A stretch of 49,168 nucleotides of DNA from Chara braunii (Eukaryota; Streptophyta; Charophyceae; Charales; Characeae), in contig BFEA01000120.1 of assembly GCA_003427395.1 (NCBI GenBank), forward strand, positions 1,961,360 through 2,010,527, read 5' to 3'. The notes under the pieces were generated by a model. It ran no database searches, had not been told where the DNA came from, and was given only the letters and a program-made list of their open reading frames with translations. The position numbers and the translations under genes are program-made. Below, in pieces: positions 29,922 through 41,361 of this stretch; position 1 is the stretch's first letter; the number at the start of each line of letters is the position of its first letter.

Positions 29922-29992
<71 letters not shown>
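29921..29992. repeat. (CT)n microsatellite
   Basis: About 35 CT units, the longest intact microsatellite of the window. It directly abuts the R1 repeat, just as CT or TA runs abut several other repeats here. Confidence 0.97.
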
Positions 29993-29993
<1 letters not shown>

Positions 29994-31638
29994 ACTTTCC
30001 TTGCCCTTCCCCCTACAACTCATTTAGTCCTTCCCAGCGTATGGGCGCACTTGACCAGATTCGCTCATGGTCCGAAGAAAGAAAATCGTGTGCGGGACGA
30101 AGACACAAATTGGAAAGAACAATGAATTGACGAGATGGGAATCACGATCCCGATAAACAATGACGGGGGAAGAAAGAAACTTGTGACCGAACTAACTATA
30201 CTTCGTGAAACGAGAATGAATCTCCCGCAAAATGGGGAAAGGTGCATCCCCATATTATAAACTTTTATTTGCAGATGTCGCGCAGTCCCAACACCCTCAT
30301 GCTACTAAGACTAACGTTCTTTTGCTGAAACTAAGGTTGCCCCCAGCTTCGCAGTACCCGGAAACTATCTATCACTCTGCTTCATCCGGTTGTCGCAAGG
30401 AATCGAGCGAAATCTTCGTTCCTTCCATCCCCGATATCCTCTCCTACTTGATAACTCCGCTCAGCTTCTCTTTACTAACCTTCGGCTCTACTAACTGACT
30501 ATCTAGTCTGAACACAGATTCGTAGTCGCCCGAGGTTAAGAACCCCTACCGACCACCTTTCCATGTTCGCCTTTGCTAAAAAACGGACGGGGTAGTACAC
30601 ATCTCCGACCTCCGCCATGACCACTTTCATACTTCCTTCACGCAGGTCTTTTTTCAACCTACCATCTATCCTACTAACCTATGGTCAAAACTAATTTCAT
30701 AATCACATTCTTCATCCTTCAAAACCCCTATCTCAACCCCACCCTCGTCAGATTCTATTGAGAATCACGTGCGTTGTCCTCCTTCAGTCGTGCCTCGCTT
30801 ACCTTTGCTAACGCAACCTTCAGTCAGCAACGTTCCAAAGGCGCTTAGCACAGTCTGATATGCCTATCGGCCTAGCGGTCGTGGGAAAATCGCCGAATGA
30901 GACTTCTACTAGCGGTTCAATTAGTTGTTCGGTCCTATACCCAGGTCCGACCGGCGACCCGCTTTCCAACATTACGGTTGGCCTTGCCACACGCTCCACC
31001 TGTTCACTCCGCTCAGATGGAGTTCCACACCTCCTCGTTCCTTCAGCGACACACTCCCACCCGGTCGTGGAATCGAGGCATGACTTGCTGCAGAGCCTAA
31101 GAGTGGGCCTATGCGAACCCGCCCCTTCGCGATCTCAGCTACAGTAGCAAATACTCATGTGAGAATCCTAAGGTCTGACCCGAGGGCGGGTCCCATGAAA
31201 CTGACTGCACACAGCCTGTTGCCTGCGCGACTTTGCCCTGGGTTGCCTCCTATTACTGCAGTCGGGCATGGTCAATTATCCTTTCGGGCTCCGACGGGTA
31301 TGTTCTCACTCTAACCTTTAACAGCAGACTACGGGCAGCAGGCTGGGCACCCATAGCGGCCCCACCCTAGCCAGGTTTCCTCCGCCCTGTAGGCCTATCA
31401 CCCATGCTCGCACACACGTTGAACCCCTCGGTCCTCGTTTCAAAACAGTTAGGACAGAGAAATTTCGCCAACATCCCGAATACGCGAGGAACCCATAAGT
31501 CAACCAAAGGAGGTGTGCGCTCAAGGTCCTCGCTCACCATGACGACCTCTAAATCCAACGTTGCGTCTGAGTCAAAAGATACCGGAGCATTAAAATACCG
31601 GCGATAAATAATTAAATACTTAGAAAATTTTAATCGTA
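29993..31638. other. No recognised gene
   Basis: Mixed-composition DNA with many short frames. A minus-strand frame (31367-31558) contains FLCPNCFETRTEG and could be a decayed zinc-binding segment, but nothing around it supports this. Confidence 0.4.
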
Positions 31639-33783
31639 AGAGAGCGACTTACGAGGAAAAGGAACCGCTGGTACCACTCCGAGTCTGCTAACGACAAAAC
31701 CAAGGGGGATAGCCTAGTTGGGCCCTCAACCCCTCGGCCTTTCCACGCCGTTCCAATACTCCTACGCCGTCGCAGTTGGCCTTGATCCATGAATCTCCCG
31801 AATGAAAGTTTGATACCGCAACCAAATCGTGCTAGGCCGAAGGTTGAGTAACACTAACGGTAGCCTGTATAAGCGATATCGTGCGACGCGCGGATCTACT
31901 AGAACGCTTCAAACCCACATTGTTGTCGATGCCGTCCTCCTCACGTACGCACAAGTCACGGGCATGCGCACCAATCAAAAGACAAGATTTTTTCAATCCT
32001 GGTTTGACTATAAAAATAAAAACTTGTCTGGCAACTATGCCGACCTCATAATCATCAACATGAAAAAGATCACGCGTGCCTTAAGTATGCGCGCCTACGC
32101 ACTCTTTATTCTTAGTCAACCATTTAGTCAGCATAAATAACAGACATAGTCGCGACTCGCACGGTGTACTAAAACTTTAAACCAAGCTTATCCTTCGTCA
32201 CTTCCAAAAACCAAGGCGGATACCCGTGTAAGGGTATTCGCGCCGACACCGCAATTTTGCCTGGGGGCTGGAGTGACGTCCAGCCCTCCTCAACCATTAT
32301 AAAAAAGGCGGTTGTTTCAAACTGCTACACAAAAACACTCGTGTTGACAGTGTGTGACAACACACATGAGTGTTGCTGGGCTCCTGGAGAGGCTGTCAGA
32401 GGCAACGTCGGAGGAGGCCGAAACTCTGTAGTGGAGCGTTAGAGGAGGAGCGGGACAGCCATAGCCAAGGTAGGGAGTACTTTGCTTCTCTTCTTTCTTG
32501 CTGGTGCTGGTCCAGTGAGACAGTATTTCAGACGCGGCAAGACCAAGGCGGCACAGTGGAAGTACACTTTAGGCCTGGATTTTGACCAGGACCCAAATTT
32601 TAATAATTTGGCAGCAGGTTTTCATCGGCAGCTGCGGACTTCAGGACCACACTGTTGGTGGTTACTACGGGCTGAACCTCGGCAAAGTGTTTTTCCACTT
32701 TTTTTAGGAAAATGCTGTCCTCAGAGAGCGACTGACGAGGAAAAGGAACCTCTGGTACCCCTCCGACTCTCCTAACGACAAAACCAAGGGGGATAGCCCT
32801 GTCGGGCCCTCAACCCCTCGGCCTTTCCACGTCGTTCCAATACTCCTACGTCGTCGCCGCTGACCTCGATCCATGAATCTCCCGAGTGAAAGTGTGATAC
32901 CGCAACCAAATCGTGTTAGGCCGAAGGTTGAGTTTAGCACTAACGGTAGCCTATATAAGCGATATCGTGCGACACACGGATCTACTAAAACGCTTCAAAC
33001 CCACACTGTTGCCGATGTCGTCCTCTGCACGTATGCACAAGTCACGGGCATGCACAACAATCAAAAGGCAAGATATTTTCAATCCTAGTTTAATTAAAAG
33101 AATAAAAACTTGGTCAGCAACTATGTCGGACTCATAATCATCAACATGAAAAAGATCACGAGTGCCTTAAATCTGCGCGCCCACACACTTTTTATTCTTA
33201 GTCAACCATTCAGTCAGTGTAAATAACAGACATATCCACGACTCACGCGGTGTACTCAAACTTTAAACCAAGGTTATCCTCCATCACTTGCAAAAACCAG
33301 GGCGGATACCTTTATAAGGCAATTTTACCTGGAGGCAGGAGTGACGTCCAGCCCTCCTCAAGCACTATAAAAAAGGCGGCTATTTCCAACTGCTACACAA
33401 AAACACTCGTGCTGACAGTGTGTGACAACACAAATGAGTGTTGTTGGGCTGCTGGAGAGGCTGCCAGAGGCAACGTCGGAGGAGGCCAGAGCTTTGTAGT
33501 GGAGCGCTAGAGGAGGAGCAGGACACCCATAGCCAAAGTAGGGAGTATTTTGCTCCTCTTCTTTCTTGCTGGTGCTGGTCCAGTGAGACAGTACTCAAGA
33601 TGTGGCAAGACCAAGGCGGCACAATGAGAGTACACTTTAGGCCTGGATTTTGTCCAGGGCTCAAATTTTATTATTTTGGCAGCAGGTTTTCCTCCACATC
33701 GGCGGACTTCAGGACCACACTGTTGGTGGTTACTGCGGGCTAAGCCTCGGCAAAGTGTTTTCTCACTGTTTTTAGGAAAATGT
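31639..33783. repeat. 1.08-kb head-to-tail tandem duplication
   Basis: Unit 1 (31639-32717) starts AGAGAGCGACTTACGAGG and unit 2 (32721-33783) AGAGAGCGACTGACGAGG. Both end TTTTTAGGAAAATG. They differ by several percent and by a gap of about 19 bases near 32230. Each has a TATAAAAAAGGCGG box (about 32300 and 33368) with an ATG about 70 bases downstream and a frame of 71 (unit 1) or 101 (unit 2) codons. Differences in that frame often change the amino acid, so selection is not evident. The first 400 bases also resemble 39525-40037. Confidence 0.88.
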
Positions 33784-33987
33784 TGCCGAATGTTTATGAT
33801 GTCGGCAGTATTTTTTGCATTGGGATTTATGGCGTGTCAAGCAACATTGAACTGCAGGGGAGATGCTGTCTGTATGACGGTACGACGCCGATGACATTTT
33901 TCATTAAGGTTATGCTGCCGAATTTTCGACATATCGGCAGTACTAAATTTTGGAGCAGAAGTGTTGCCGTGTTTACGGTGTGGCAAC
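33784..33987. repeat. Three short hairpins in a row
   Basis: TGCCGA...TCGGCA (33784-33807), CTGCCGA...TCGGCAG (33915-33940) and GTTGCC...GGCAAC (33963-33987), each with a loop of 12-13 bases. Each is followed within a few bases by an AT-rich stretch. Sequence similarity among the three suggests duplication of one small hairpin unit. Confidence 0.6.
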
Positions 33988-35607
33988 AATATTATTTTTC
34001 AATGAGAGGATGTTGTCCGTTTGGTGATAGGGAGCGGGCTATGTGCGGGGACGTGCTGCTGGTTTGACGATGCAGTACTGGTAACTTTTTAGTAAGGGAT
34101 CGTGATGGTACCAGATGCAGTACACGTTTGGGACTTGGTTCCAGGGGTGATGTTCGACTACATTGTGCGACATTATTTTTTTACTACACTGTGCGACATT
34201 ATTTTTTGAGGTGTGCGGCAGGGTGCAGTCGGCAGTTTTGGAGCAGGCTTGGTGGTGCATGTAAAGGACTGTGCTTTGTAGCACTTGTGAATTAGTTGGG
34301 ACGCTCGTGTCATACTTTTTTTTTTTTTTTTTTAAGACCGCGTGATGCAGTGCGCGGGCCAGCAGGACCAGTTAGGACATGAACAAGCCATGAGTGACCA
34401 TTGGGACTGACAACACTTACAATTTTGACACTTGGGATCAACTTTATTTATTTATTAGCACACAGATGGAACACTTTTTGATAACTGAAGCCATCTAATG
34501 CCGAGGGCGATAGTGTGAGACCACTAGAGACCACATGAGTCCATTTGGGACCAACATAATACACGTGCAGCCACAGCGATGGTTTTTTTCGCTTGCGGTT
34601 TTGTTTTTTGACGCAACTATTATTGTTTATGCGGCGCAAACGGTTTTTGAGTCTGGGATCGTTTGGCATGGCGGTTACTGGCGTATGACCATCTGGGCCC
34701 AGTTGGCACCGACGTGGGACCGATGGTTTTTTTTTTTTTTATAATGTGTGCATCTCGCCATCTTCATACTTGGGACTACCACATATGGGACTTGCGAGTC
34801 GAAAACCAATTGAGACTAACGGTTGGCTCGAGACTTGTTTTGAGACTGCAGTTTTCTTCGATGATGAGTATATTCTTACTTGGCTTTCCTGAGTGAGTAA
34901 GAGTGCGTTCGCTCAAGGTCAGTTGATTGACTCGGATTCCTTCACAACCACGTGAACCCACACTTTGCTTTACCCTGTTTGTTTTTTATATTCAAAACAA
35001 AATGTTGAGTAAAATATGTGTGGTCATGCATCTGAACAAGTGGAATCCGGCATGAATATGGTTTGTTGGATGTTTCAGGTTTTTTTATTGTTTGTGAGTG
35101 TGCATGTGAGGTTGTTGTAGGAAGCCAACTCCTCGTTGGCAGCTGTATGATTTTTTTTTATGGAGTTCGACCTGGGGTGGTCGGGTTTTATTTTGATTTT
35201 GTATTATTCGATGTATCAAATGATGATATGAATTATTTCAGTTATCATTTCAGATTGAATATATACTCTTTTCGACTCGAGTCGACTATTTTTTTACGTA
35301 ATTATGTGTGGTTGTTACAACTTTCTTTCGACTAGTTTCTTAAGGGTCTAGGATTAATTTTTTGTTTCACGCTTGGTTGAGACCGTCGTAGTCGACCGGC
35401 GTTTGCTTGATACTTAGGAGATCAACGTCCCAAGGGACGTGCGGCATTTAACCAAACTTTTCCTATACTTCAACGAATCGAGGAAACGCCATCGACTGAA
35501 CTACCTTTCCGACTGCATCTAAAAGTTTTTGCAAGTGAGTCAATAGCTCGATAGGGATATGCCCCTAAGGGTAGTGACAACCCCTTAAGGAAGGTAAGTT
35601 GTGCCTA
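33988..35607. other. No recognised gene
   Basis: Contains CTACAYTGTGCGACATTATTT twice (34158-34206) and scattered TTGGGACYAAC words (34400-34790). Poly-T tracts at 34317-34334 and 34727-34740. No domain in any frame. Confidence 0.45.
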
Positions 35608-35835
35608 GCAAAAACCTATCGTATCGTAAGGGACCACGGGGAGGACACCCGGCTGGAGCAACAATGGTACGACGCGACCACATCCGTCTCGACGGTTTGC
35701 GATAATTACTTTTGCTTTGTCCCCAATTTGTCTCAGTTTTTGTTTTATTTACTCATGCGTGAGTCGGACATGGTCGGGAGGGCTATCGCCTTTCGTGAAA
35801 AAAAAACGAGAGTCGATGCGCTCGACAACGGACTT
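35608..35835 (+). repeat. Dispersed repeat R1, plus-strand copy
   Basis: AAAACCTATCGTATCG, GGGACCACGGGG, GGACATGGTCGGGAGGG and GATGCGCTCGACAACG in the same order as the inverted copy at 29694-29921. The 125-codon frame that covers it runs beyond the repeat and has no known domain. Confidence 0.7.
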
Positions 35836-36600
35836 CTACATAATTGTGTAGATCCCTTCTTTCTTGCGAAGTTTCTCACATATCTCTTTCCTTTTATGGA
35901 TGATGGTGTGTGTTATAACTGTAGCACAATCGTCTCAATTTTGTATCCATACTTTCTGTTTATGTCGAAAGATTGAATAATTGGGGAACGTGGATGCATG
36001 CCTAACAGTAGTCCGCTGGAATCGATGTCGCCTTAAGATGCTTTGTGAACGGATCTTATGCGAGGAAGCATATACGTTACAACCAACCAATAAAACAGCC
36101 CGTCACGTATACACGCGCTCACAAAAGTCACCCCCGTCCAGACTGTAGGTATATTTCCGCCTGGATAGGAAGGGTAACATGAGTGGAAATTTGTGGCATG
36201 AAATTTGGTGTCTCTTTTCAATCACGACTACCCTTACCGTACGGCGGGCGTCTTATTGTGGGTTTGTACTGAAGCTAAGTGTCAAGAACACAACCTTCGA
36301 CTGAGATGTTCATATCAGACTTTGAGTTTTATGAATCCGTAGGCATCATGTGTTGAGCAATGAGATACCCATTGTGTCCCTTCCGTATACCGCACAGAGA
36401 CTCGTCCTGGGCGCCAAACCCGATCATCCTGAGTATCTGGCTATGAAGGCCACGAACTGATAACGTATTTTTTTCGTCAACCCCTTTGCATTTTTGTCCT
36501 TTGAACCTTACACAAATGATCCCTGTTTCGACCTAGGACCCCATCCCACTTTCTTAAAATCCTTGGTATACACTCCGAACTACTTCGCTCTTCCGAGTCT
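35836..36600. other. No recognised gene
   Basis: Unique-looking sequence, no features supported. Confidence 0.4.
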
Positions 36601-36610
36601 TTGGGCATAT

Positions 36611-37350
36611 GACAAAGTCATTCAATTTAGAAACCTTGCTTAGTCGCCCTAGATTACTAAGTACAAAGACACATTTTGGTAATCGTACACCTACTTCAGA
36701 CTTTCAACCATATCTATACAGATTACGAAATGAAATCGCTAGTTGTTTAATATCTAAGATTTAACGATTATATAACTTTTCTTCACAATATAGGCAGGGA
36801 ACTGAGTCATTCAACTTAAAAATAATGCTCATTTTGCCTAATTTACTTCCGATTATACTCTTGATTTTATCTCTCTTCTTATTTATATGGCTTAAGTCGA
36901 ATCATTTGACTTCAAAACAATATCCAATTGTTTGTTCATATGTAAATATAGATAAAGTACTTTGAAGTGTACTCAGTTTGCACTTAGTGTGTGGCTTAAC
37001 GCTAAATCATTATACTTGGAAACAATTCCTAGCCCTTCACAAAAATACTCTCTCAAAATAAAACAAGAGACTGAATCAATATCCAGTCTATCTCAAGTCA
37101 CACAAAAGCATGAAGTTGGATCATTTGGCTTGAAAACAATGTCAAACTTCAGTCAGAAACCCCAAAAGAAATAAATAGGTCAAACCATCCGGCTTGGAAA
37201 CAATGTTTTGTCTAAGAAAACAGACAGGCAAACCCTCATAAATAAGCACAGCAACCAGATCATTCAACTTAAAGTCAATGCCTAGTTCTTTTAAAATCAA
37301 ACAATAAACATAGTATTGGGTCATTCAACTTAGAAACAATGCCCAACCTT
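36611..37350. repeat. Degenerate repeat TCATTYRACTTRGAAACAAT
   Basis: Eight diverged occurrences of this 20-base word at about 36611, 36808, 36902, 37009, 37121, 37182, 37258 and 37319, all in the same orientation. They are spaced 60-110 bases apart over most of the array. The spacers themselves are poorly conserved. Confidence 0.75.
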
Positions 37351-39219
37351 TGGTTCATCTGATAAAACGTATGCAAAACCACTTTCCTTCCACCTTCCCC
37401 ACAGTTCATCCCTTAGTCTGATTCCATTAAATAACAAAAAGAAACCGAACTCCGCGTGTGCATTTATTTTAGTTAATCTAATTTAGTCATGGAATGAAAT
37501 AAAAACCACAGAGGAATGCATTCACATCTCTCAGACAATTAGAGAGATGTAGTGGTAGGGGTATAATGAGTTCACATACAACAAAAAAAGTATGCCTGAT
37601 ATTTTTTTGCCTCCATAACCTCGCCTACTAGTAGGCTCCGACAGAGCTCACACACTCAATGGGGTGACCTCCCACAAAGGCCTTGTTGTGGTCCTACGTG
37701 TTGCAGTCCAGCCTGTCGCCTTCCTCTCTAAACAAGGATCGGACTTAGAGTAAGAAGGCCAGAGGAAGAAAAGTCAGAATCTCAAGATACAAGAAGGGGA
37801 CAAACTCAACTCGCAAGAGGGGGCCTTGTTGCCTTGATGCGTCTGAGGGTCCCACAATGGTGGCCAAAAATGCAGTGAACTGGTCAAACTGCACCCAAAC
37901 GCAGAACAAACAACACTTTAACGAAACCCTAAGTCATCGTATCGCTATTGCGCAGCCTATAAAGCATGTGTTCAAGTACATCACACCCCCCTACGCTCTA
38001 TTCGAAACGTAGGTAAAATGTAGTGAAAACTTAGCAGAGCACGTCACAATGCCGCTCAGCAGAGGCTCGGGCAATGCACAGTGTTGAACACGACATAACT
38101 TCAACAAGTGTGCAGCAAAATGCATAGCAAAAATGCGGGCAACTCGTTGCATTACTGTTCTGTGTACTAGCAGTGTCCACAAAAGTTGCATCAGGAGTCG
38201 CATGTAGCCTGAGTTAGTCACCACAACTCGCAATTCGAACTTGATTGACAACCACGAAATACGGGCAGCAGCAGCGTAGCATACATAGATGTCGTCCTCT
38301 CATACCACCGTCCTGACCAAGTACAGGCTCCGACAATTGGCGTGCGCCCCGCATGGTAACTCTTTTGACACCTCCAACGTTTTATCTTCGAATGCCAAAG
38401 GACCAATAGGCCATGCTCTCAAAGTCTGTACTCGTACCCAAATTCAGCTTGAAGTGAGCTCCGCGTTTTTTACTCTATACAAGAGTTTCATTCTCATCGA
38501 GATCATATTGGGCTACCTGCATTCCCTTATAACAAAATTGTCGTCTCAATCAAACCCCCCACCTGACCTTGTTTTGCACCTATGCACCCAAGCTCGGTAA
38601 ACGGTCTGCACGTTGGTATCGCCGCTTGATTTCATTACAAGTTTCCCTCGACTTCACCATTCTTCAAGTCCCGACAGGCATGCACACACCCATGCCTTCG
38701 CAACTGATCATGGTAGGCGGCTTGTGCACACACAGAGGGTCCGCCACTCAGGTTACTCCTCTTCAAGGGCTAAGTACCCACCGACTCACATGCATATTAA
38801 CCTCTCTCGTTTCTTTGTTCCCGCCTAAATGTACTTGCCCCGTGTGCAACTCGAAACCACCATACTGCGAAATCAGGTTCTCGCGACGAGAGTCTGTCAT
38901 CATAGTCCGACTTGCTATGGTCAGAAACCCTTGTCTAACTTTTTACCTCGCTTGCTTTCACTAAGAAATGAGCAAGTTATGTCGGCTTCTTCGTCATGTC
39001 CGCTTTCCTCCCTCTTCTTCGTTGACATATCCTTCTCTCGACTAACGCTTGGTTCGACATTTTCGTTAGGGTTGAGCTCTCAACCCTCCCCAATCGAACC
39101 GCAAACCTTTTATAGGCACAAGGCCACACTAATCTTATTCCAATTTTAACAGATGTTCCGAATAACAAAGTTGGGTCACAGCCAGAGATATCATCATTGA
39201 AGCTGGGTATAAAATTGTA
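37351..39219. other. No recognised gene
   Basis: Frames of up to 131 codons (38569-38964, plus) exist but have no recognisable domain or splice context. Composition is unremarkable. Confidence 0.4.
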
Positions 39220-39227
39220 GTATTTTA

Positions 39228-39316
39228 TACGTCTGCTTCTCTGGAAGTTCCAACGCAGGTCTGTATTTCAACAATTAAGGGGTGTACCAACTGAGCTAGG
39301 CCAGTTGGGGCTAGCA
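39228..39316 (-). repeat. Degenerate tRNA-like fragment
   Basis: On the minus strand GGCCTAGCTCAGTTGGTA is identical to the A-box region of the SINE at 4085-4609. It is followed at tRNA spacing by GCGTTGGAACTTCC, a weakened B box. A TATAAAAT sequence lies just downstream. Possibly a relic of the same SINE family or of its source tRNA. Confidence 0.5.
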
Positions 39317-39524
39317 CCAGTCCCGAAATCGATACCAAAACTTGTACCAGTCCAAGAAAAATAGGATAATAATAAAAGGTTGGAAGATACAAATTGAAAA
39401 TAAAAATGGATAAGAACAGGAAATTCGTGAGAGGGGGAGGGGGAGGAATCTCTGGCACCCTCAATCCCACCGATCGGGCCCGCAGGCAGGACCTGGCAAT
39501 AGAACCAGGGGGGGGCAGCCCCAT
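39317..39524. other. No recognised feature
   Basis: A-rich and G-rich patches only. Confidence 0.35.
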
Positions 39525-40037
39525 CGGACCCTCAACCCCTTTGGTTCCCTTCTCTGCCTCATCGCTCCGTCATCGTCGATTGCTTGCCTTGATCCTCATA
39601 CCTGTCACATAAAAGTCCAATGTTGTATTCGGTACAAGGCTGACATCAACAGTCGCGCAAACCCATACAAACAGGTATCGTTCGGCGCGTGGGCTTACAT
39701 AAATATACCAAGGTCATCCCCTCGCCTATCGGTCAAGCCCACGCCCACCAAGCTCCCCCATCTACCGTGCGGAGGCCAGATCCGTGTTCTTACTCCACCG
39801 CTCACTCCTTCTACCATGCGAAGTCTGCACCGCCACAAAGTCAACCTCTGCACGAAAGCACACGCATCACGGTCGACGATATTATCCTAATTTAGTCGAA
39901 ACCAAAAAGTTATCAGGCAAGAGTGCATGCTTCATAACATCAATAGAAAAATATCACGAGCGCCTCAAAACTGCGCACCCACACACTCTCTATATAAGTC
40001 AATTATTTAGTCAACGTAAGAGATAATACAACCGCGA
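39525..40037. repeat. Diverged third copy of the 31639 / 32721 repeat (5' part)
   Basis: Shares CCCTCAACCCCT, CCTTGATCC, a GAAAAAKATCACGMG block and TAGTCAAC in the same order, with a CTATATAAG box at about 39990. It directly abuts the protease remnant at 40003. Confidence 0.55.
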
Positions 40038-40700
40038 CTTTCATGGGTTCTCGTCGCCAGGAATGACGCCACCGATCCTGAACCCGGATCGGATATCGGT
40101 TGGGTACATCAGTCACGTCAGTTTTCGATGAAGTTTCGTTTTCGCCTGGTGACAGGCGTTGGATCATATTGATTTGATGGGCTTTCGTAGCGATTTGAGG
40201 CGCCGGCTGGGTGCGCATATGCACCGCCAATCTCATCGGTATCATTTGTGGTTTGGGGTGGGCCGATGTGAGCACCACCTTACAGCTGTCAAAGTGCATC
40301 CGCACTCCGACCGTCGCCTCCCACGGAATGCCTAGCATAACATCATACGCCTGCACATCCAGTACGATTGCATCGCACAAACAATGCACCCGCCCCACTC
40401 GTATAGCCACGTTCGTTATCCGCCCCTTACAATGAATGTTGTCCTCCGTAGCAAATATATACAGTTCACCCGGTCGGAGGGGTTGAACCTATCCTTCCCT
40501 TCCCAATCGTTTCGTCAATCTCCAAGAAATGGCAACCGCTGACGATCCCGAATCTAGGATGGCGGCCGCAGGGTTTCCCCAGACCTCGCAGTCGGAGCGA
40601 GTCCGATTGGTCGCACGTGTTCTCCTCCGTGGTGTAGGGAGAACCCCTGCTGAGGGTGTCACGAATAACTGACCTTTCGGAACCCCCTGCGTCCTTATAT
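40003..40700 (-). pseudogene. Ty3/Gypsy aspartic protease remnant
   Basis: One minus-strand frame encodes AAILDSGSSAVAIS (active-site Asp at about 40555) and, after an in-frame TAG near 40490, DVQAYDVMLGIPWEA, the two signatures of retroviral-type proteases. It belongs with the gag remnant at 41361-43118, from which it is separated by an oppositely oriented fragment. RT, RNase H and integrase are absent downstream. Confidence 0.85.
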
Positions 40701-41361
40701 CTTAGGACGGACCCCCTACCCGAAAGGTTTGCGGAGCTTAGGGGGTTTGTGCGATTTGACTTTTCGGCCTCCCAGGCCCCTACTTACGAACGCAAAAGTC
40801 GCCCTGCTCTTGAAGGAAGAGGTGTCGTTTCAACCCCGAACGAGGGAATATCGATGGAGGCCGAAGGAGCTGTTACATGCCTTTTCAGTGGAACCCTTGG
40901 CTGAAACCGAGCTCGAGAACGACAGTGACATGGAAAACGAACCGATAAGCCCAGCAGACAGTCAACTCATCGCGACCGTGCTTTCGGCAAAAACCGACAA
41001 TTCTCTGTTTGGTGCCTCACCCGAAGCCAACGAGGCAGTCCCCACGGTTACATCAATGATCTCCCTCCCTGAGGGAAACATGGAAGTCCGGCTGCCGGCC
41101 CGTGTGCCTGACGACTACAAGCGCCTTCTTCTGGTGGTTATACGGGCCTACCCAGAGGCCGTCAACATCCAGGACCATGATATAGGACTTACCCACCTGA
41201 TCCAACACGCGATTGATACCGGTGATCGCGCCCCGATATGTTGCCGACCGTACCGCTATTCCCTAAAAGAAAGACAGCTGGCCTTGGAAAGGGTACGGGA
41301 GTTCGAGCGGTTGGGGTGGATTGAACCATCGCTTGGACCATGGTCATTTCCCGTGGTCCTC
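40701..41361 (+). pseudogene. Ty3/Gypsy protease-RT linker and start of RT, inverted relative to its surroundings
   Basis: The plus-strand frame carries an acidic linker (ETELENDSDMENEPISPADS) and then the pre-RT region: VPDDYKRLLLVVIRAYPEAV, HLIQHAIDTGDRAPI, the RPYRYSLKERQL block and LGWIEPSLGPWSFPVVL. This is the usual lead-in to the RT fingers. RT similarity stops abruptly at about 41361, where the minus-strand gag begins. The left boundary is less certain (about 40700). Confidence 0.8.

Noticed and set aside
29811-30023. Frames with long RERERE stretches
   Set aside because: Translation of the CT microsatellite.
31367-31558. CPNC...C motif as a gag zinc knuckle
   Set aside because: Spacing does not fit CCHC and the surrounding frame has no gag similarity.
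33784-33987. Hairpins followed by T-rich DNA as bacterial-type terminators
   Set aside because: The window is clearly eukaryotic and the T runs are part of a generally T-rich region.
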